A stretch of 64,000 bases of DNA, from NCBI GenBank assembly GCA_964543475.1, contig CAZIYJ010000004.1, positions 62,001 through 126,000 on the forward strand. Direction: 5' to 3'. Positions 60,635-64,000 of the stretch are shown piece by piece (position 1 is the stretch's first letter; each line of letters begins with the position of its first letter). The DNA is from JAYSYM01 sp964543475. Lineage in GTDB: Bacteria; Bdellovibrionota; Bdellovibrionia; Bdellovibrionales; JAMPXM01. Under the pieces are notes generated by a model that was not told where the DNA came from, searched no databases, and saw nothing but the letters and a program-made list of their open reading frames with translations. The translations under genes and the position numbers were made by a program.

Positions 60635-61432
60635 CTAAGTCGTCAGTGGTCTGTACTTCAACCCATAGGCATCATACAGCGCTTTTCGCAACATTGAGTG
60701 ATCCATGTTGGCAGTCATCTGACCACCTTCCACAATCCCTACCGATTTAGTTTCTTCGCTCACGACGATCACTAAAGTATCGGTCTCTTCAGTTAATCCA
60801 AATGCGGCTCTGTGACGAGTTCCGAGGTTTTTATCGAGAGCCGGATTTTTTGAAAGTGGGAGGAAGCAGCCAGCAGCAAAAATTCGGCCGCCACGAATGA
60901 TGACAGCGCCATCATGTAATGGACTCGTCGGCTGAAAGATCGATGAGATCAGTTCTCCGCTCACTGCAGAATCAATCTCTGTTCCCATTTCGATAAAGTA
61001 CTCTAAGTTGATTTCTTTTTCGATAACGATCAAAGCGCCGTTACCACGTTGTGCAATTTGCAGAGCACCCTTCGCAATCTCTTCGATCACTTGAGTTTCC
61101 TGCACATGAGAAGCTCCGGTAAAAAATGGATTACTCCCGATGTGCGCAAGGGCCCTACGAATTTCACCCTGGAATAAGATAACGACGATAAGGAATAAGT
61201 TGTTGAAGAACTTTTCGAGAATCCAATTGAAGGTGAATAACTCAAACCAAATACTCATCAGATAAGCGATCGCAAGAACGCCTAATCCTGAAAGCATTTG
61301 AACTGTACCGGTGTGGCGAATAAGAATTAAGACCCGATAAACGACTGTCCAAACGAGGAGCATGTCTATCAGGTCGAGCACTCTGAGTTGCGTTACTATG
61401 AAGCTTAGGTTTTCAAATATGGTCGAGAACAT
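60635..61432 (-). CDS. cdaA: Diadenylate cyclase CdaA
   Basis: A 265-residue c-di-AMP synthase of the CdaA class: three N-terminal membrane helices (about 18-85), then the DAC domain with LHDGAVIIRGG (catalytic DGA) and GTRHRAAFGLTEETD (RHR). It joins two ATP into c-di-AMP. With cdaR and glmM downstream it forms the standard module tied to osmotic and wall homeostasis. Confidence 0.96.
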   Translation of the reverse strand: MFSTIFENLSFIVTQLRVLDLIDMLLVWTVVYRVLILIRHTGTVQMLSGLGVLAIAYLMSIWFELFTFNWILEKFFNNLFLIVVILFQGEIRRALAHIGSNPFFTGASHVQETQVIEEIAKGALQIAQRGNGALIVIEKEINLEYFIEMGTEIDSAVSGELISSIFQPTSPLHDGAVIIRGGRIFAAGCFLPLSKNPALDKNLGTRHRAAFGLTEETDTLVIVVSEETKSVGIVEGGQMTANMDHSMLRKALYDAYGLKYRPLTT

Positions 61433-61439
61433 CCGCCCT

Positions 61440-63422
61440 TTAAGCTGTTACAGGACCTGAACTTCCAACAGGATCATCCCCGCCAGTTTTCTGTCCCTCA
61501 TCTGCCTTTACATCTTTTTTACCAGAAGCCTGATCTTTCGCCATCTCTGTTTCTTTAATTCCGCGCTCTCTCTTAATATCATCGAGAGTTGCACCTTTAC
61601 AGAGCATATCTACTTCAGCGCCATCGATAGTTTCGAACAATACAAGCGCATCCGCCATCATTTTAAGCGCCGGGCGGTTATCTTGGAGGATTTTTACCGC
61701 TCGTTGGTGGCCAGCAGTAACTATCGAGAAGACTTCAGCGTCGATCTCTTCTGACTTCGCTTCTGAATAATTATTAGACGACTGAGACATTCCGAGGAAG
61801 TTGTTACCTTCCTTTTTCTCCCAGGCAAGAGGGCCAAGTTTCTCGCTCATGCCCCACTCACAAACCATACTTCGAGCGATTCCAGTGGCACGTTCGATAT
61901 CGTTACCGGCACCTGTTGTCACTTCGTTGTAAATGATCTCTTCGGCCGCACGTCCACCGAACAAGAAGGCGATCATGTCTTGAGCCGCAGTTCTTGTTAA
62001 ATTGAGCTTGTCTTTCTCTGGCAGAATTTGCGTAAGGCCTAGTGCCATCCCGCGAGGGATGATCGTTACTTTGTGAATTGGATCTGTTCCAGGAATCATA
62101 CGACCGACAATCGCGTGACCCGCTTCGTGATATGCTGTGATGAGCTTATCTTCTTCACTGATCACCATTGAACGGCGCTCAGTACCCATCATCACTTTAT
62201 CTTTAGCTTCTTCGAAATTCTTTTGCGTGAGCTTGTTTTGATCGCGGCGAGCAGCGATCAAGGCAGCTTCATTTACCAAATTCTCGAGATCCGCACCTGT
62301 GAAGCCCGGAGTTCCTCGCGCAATTTTTTCTAAGTTCACATCGTTAGCTAAAGGAGTTTTGCGAACATGGACGCCTAAGATTTTCTGGCGGCCATTTAAG
62401 TCTGGCTTGTTCACGATCACGCGTCGATCGAAACGACCTGGACGCAATAATGCTGGATCAAGAACGTCAGGACGGTTTGTCGCTGCGATCAAGATGACAC
62501 CTTCGTTTGATTCAAAACCATCCATCTCAACTAGTAACTGATTGAGAGTCTGTTCGCGCTCATCATGTCCACCACCCATACCGGCGCCACGATGGCGACC
62601 GACAGCATCGATCTCATCGATGAAGATCAAGCACGGTGCGTTTCGTTTACCTTGTTCAAATAGATCTCGAACTCGGCTTGCACCTACGCCCACGAACATT
62701 TCAACGAAGTCAGAACCAGAAATACTAAAGAACGGAACACCCGCTTCACCGGCAATCGCTCTTGCAAGCAATGTTTTTCCGGTACCTGGAGAACCCGCGA
62801 GCAAGACACCCTTTGGAATACGACCACCAAGGCGAGTAAACTTTTTTGGATCTTTTAGAAACTGAACAATTTCATTCAATTCATCTTTTGCTTCTTCAAT
62901 ACCAGCAACGTCTTGGAATGTGACTTTATTTTTGTTCTCTGTCAGAAGCTTCGCGCGACTTTTGCCAAAGCTCATCGCTTTGCCGCCACCCGACTGAATC
63001 TGTCGCATGATAAACATAAACATTAAGACGATGAGGATCAGCGGCAACCATTGAAGAACTAAAGTCTGCAGCAATCCTGCGTTCTCGCTGTCTTCGTAAG
63101 TCACTTTGGTTTGCGCGTTTCCTGCTTCTTTTGCATCAACGATACGTTGATCGATACGATCGCCGCTTGGACCTTTAACGATGAAATTGAGAGCTCCGTT
63201 GAATTGATCTTTAAATTCAGGTGCGATCTCGCCTTTAACTTCGCGAGTATCTAAATTGACGACAACGCTTTTAACTTTATTGTCTTTTACTGCAGCTACG
63301 ACACCATCAAAATCGAGGTTGCTAATGACTCGCTGACGGCGCTGCTCGTACATCTGAAAAACAATAATGCCGACGACTATTAGTACTGCCCATAGCGCAA
63401 ACGTCTTGTGCGTAGATTTCAT
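61440..63422 (-). CDS. ftsH: ATP-dependent zinc metalloprotease FtsH
   Basis: ATG 63422, just after GGGGAGTGAA, gives 660 residues. Two membrane helices flank a periplasmic domain (about 10-30 and 115-135); AAA+ module with GSPGTGKT, IFIDEIDAVGR and ATNRPDVLDPALLRPGRFDR; protease with HEAGH near 430. A basic/acidic, low-complexity C-terminal tail ends DPVGSSGPVTA. It degrades membrane and short-lived proteins. The gap to cdaA is 7 nt. Confidence 0.97.
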   Translation of the reverse strand: MKSTHKTFALWAVLIVVGIIVFQMYEQRRQRVISNLDFDGVVAAVKDNKVKSVVVNLDTREVKGEIAPEFKDQFNGALNFIVKGPSGDRIDQRIVDAKEAGNAQTKVTYEDSENAGLLQTLVLQWLPLILIVLMFMFIMRQIQSGGGKAMSFGKSRAKLLTENKNKVTFQDVAGIEEAKDELNEIVQFLKDPKKFTRLGGRIPKGVLLAGSPGTGKTLLARAIAGEAGVPFFSISGSDFVEMFVGVGASRVRDLFEQGKRNAPCLIFIDEIDAVGRHRGAGMGGGHDEREQTLNQLLVEMDGFESNEGVILIAATNRPDVLDPALLRPGRFDRRVIVNKPDLNGRQKILGVHVRKTPLANDVNLEKIARGTPGFTGADLENLVNEAALIAARRDQNKLTQKNFEEAKDKVMMGTERRSMVISEEDKLITAYHEAGHAIVGRMIPGTDPIHKVTIIPRGMALGLTQILPEKDKLNLTRTAAQDMIAFLFGGRAAEEIIYNEVTTGAGNDIERATGIARSMVCEWGMSEKLGPLAWEKKEGNNFLGMSQSSNNYSEAKSEEIDAEVFSIVTAGHQRAVKILQDNRPALKMMADALVLFETIDGAEVDMLCKGATLDDIKRERGIKETEMAKDQASGKKDVKADEGQKTGGDDPVGSSGPVTA

Positions 63423-63497
63423 TTCACTCCCCTTATTCTCAACCGCCATATCGCCAGTCGAAATACTTTCACTAGGTTAACATGTGCTGGGCAGCTG

Positions 63498-64000
63498 TCA
63501 CAAACGGACGGCCTCGATTTGCTCTGCGTTAACCCGCCACTCAAAGCCACCCACTGAGAACGTCAACTTTCGACGTTTTGCAGACTGCGGGCTGCTTAAG
63601 CGTTTTAAAATTTCGTCGATTTGTCTGCGACTAAAGTCTCGTGCGCCCTGCTCAAGTAACAACCGTGCCACAAGTTCTCGCTTTTGTATCACATTCAGCA
63701 AAGAAAATTCATTTCGCTTAATTGCCTCAAGCTTCGGCCGATTTAAATCTGCAGCACTTTGAGAAAGCGACTCGCTGATCTGCTCAAGTGAGCGGCCAAG
63801 GGCAAGCTTTGAACCTAAACGTTTGATCTCGAGCATGGGAAGCCAAGTGTTTCGAATCCAATTCCGAAAATATTGATCCTCTTGATTAGTTGGGTCAGTC
63901 ACCCATTTCAAATTCTGTTGAACAGCATATTTGTCGAGTTCTTCAGGAGTCCTATTTAGTAACGGACGAAGCTTGTTCCCATGAGCCAAGTTCATGGCTT
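63498..64000 (-). CDS. tilS: tRNA(Ile)-lysidine synthase TilS, N-terminus cut by window edge
   Basis: The frame runs past the right edge, so only the last 167 codons are seen. LRPLLNRTPEELDKYAVQQ and WVTDPTNQEDQYFRNWIRN match the middle of TilS; the C-terminal substrate-binding part follows (RRQIDEILKRLSSPQ). The PP-loop ATPase motif lies outside. It makes lysidine at C34 of tRNA-Ile2. tilS-ftsH is a frequent pair; the gap is about 75 nt. Confidence 0.9.
   Translation of the reverse strand, partial: AMNLAHGNKLRPLLNRTPEELDKYAVQQNLKWVTDPTNQEDQYFRNWIRNTWLPMLEIKRLGSKLALGRSLEQISESLSQSAADLNRPKLEAIKRNEFSLLNVIQKRELVARLLLEQGARDFSRRQIDEILKRLSSPQSAKRRKLTFSVGGFEWRVNAEQIEAVRL

Noticed and set aside
1..64000. 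CRISPR arrays, prophage, insertion sequences with terminal repeats
   Set aside because: No regularly spaced repeats, no phage structural genes and no IS ends were seen; the only mobile-type gene is the REP-associated transposase.

Overview
The window is a gene-dense stretch of a Gram-negative chromosome with about 70 supported protein genes, no rRNA or tRNA gene and no CRISPR array. An LPS core pathway (Kdo transferase, heptosyltransferase-like GT9), an Mla lipid-transport operon, a LolC/E permease, many lipoproteins and outer-membrane proteins, a mid-40s G+C content judged by eye, frequent GTG/TTG starts, a transglutaminase-elicitor protein and several cell-wall enzymes together suggest Bdellovibrionota (a Bdellovibrio-like bacterium). 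That assignment is inference; no marker gene was compared.

Layout. 1-3.8 kb: end of a transglutaminase-elicitor gene, a two-helix K+ channel, a TolC-like protein and a membrane protein. 3.8-10.6 kb: a purple-acid-phosphatase-like lipoprotein (-), then a tightly packed (+) run of PepSY, cytochrome b561, P-loop kinase, rsmG, cupin/JmjC hydroxylase, phosphodiesterase lipoprotein and DUF4010 genes, many coupled by ATGA or 1-nt overlaps. 10.6-18.3 kb: signalling (receiver protein, large PAS/GAF hybrid kinase, Ala-Glu epimerase, a degenerate OmpR-type regulator, an orphan FliG-C protein) and a class II amidotransferase. 18.3-28.3 kb: mixed accessory and metabolic genes (XRE regulators, 2OG oxygenase plus D-amino-acid dehydrogenase, CBS, YceI/LysR, M15 peptidase, App1-type phosphatase, MerC).

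28.4-33.8 kb (-): LolC/E permease, mlaE-mlaF-mlaD with a strikingly degenerate MlaF, YdcF-like and RidA genes, and a small barrel protein. 33.9-39.5 kb: a divergent pair of paralogous XRE regulators, then GT9 and waaA (+), facing a BtuF-like protein, an M23 peptidase and a thioredoxin-reductase-like enzyme (-). 39.6-47.2 kb: small zinc-finger-like proteins, an HPF-like protein, cyclophilin, DedA, a THUMP methyltransferase, a tyrosine-rich secreted protein, a subtilase and a REP-type tyrosine transposase.

47.2-64 kb is mostly conserved housekeeping on the minus strand in two operons: cysteine desulfurase-mnmA-mtaB-rnc-era-der-SNF symporter-porin, and tilS-ftsH-cdaA-cdaR-glmM-tsaE. The first joins sulfur supply to tRNA thiolation and ribosome assembly; the second joins c-di-AMP synthesis to amino-sugar supply for peptidoglycan. 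A proline-rich MshEN/GAF-like protein sits between them. The points most worth a second look are the degenerate MlaF, the receiver domain lacking its phosphorylation residues, the probable ATT start of the P-loop kinase, the FliG-C orphan, the paired XRE paralogs with repeated ATTCGAAT sites, and two apparently leaderless promoters.
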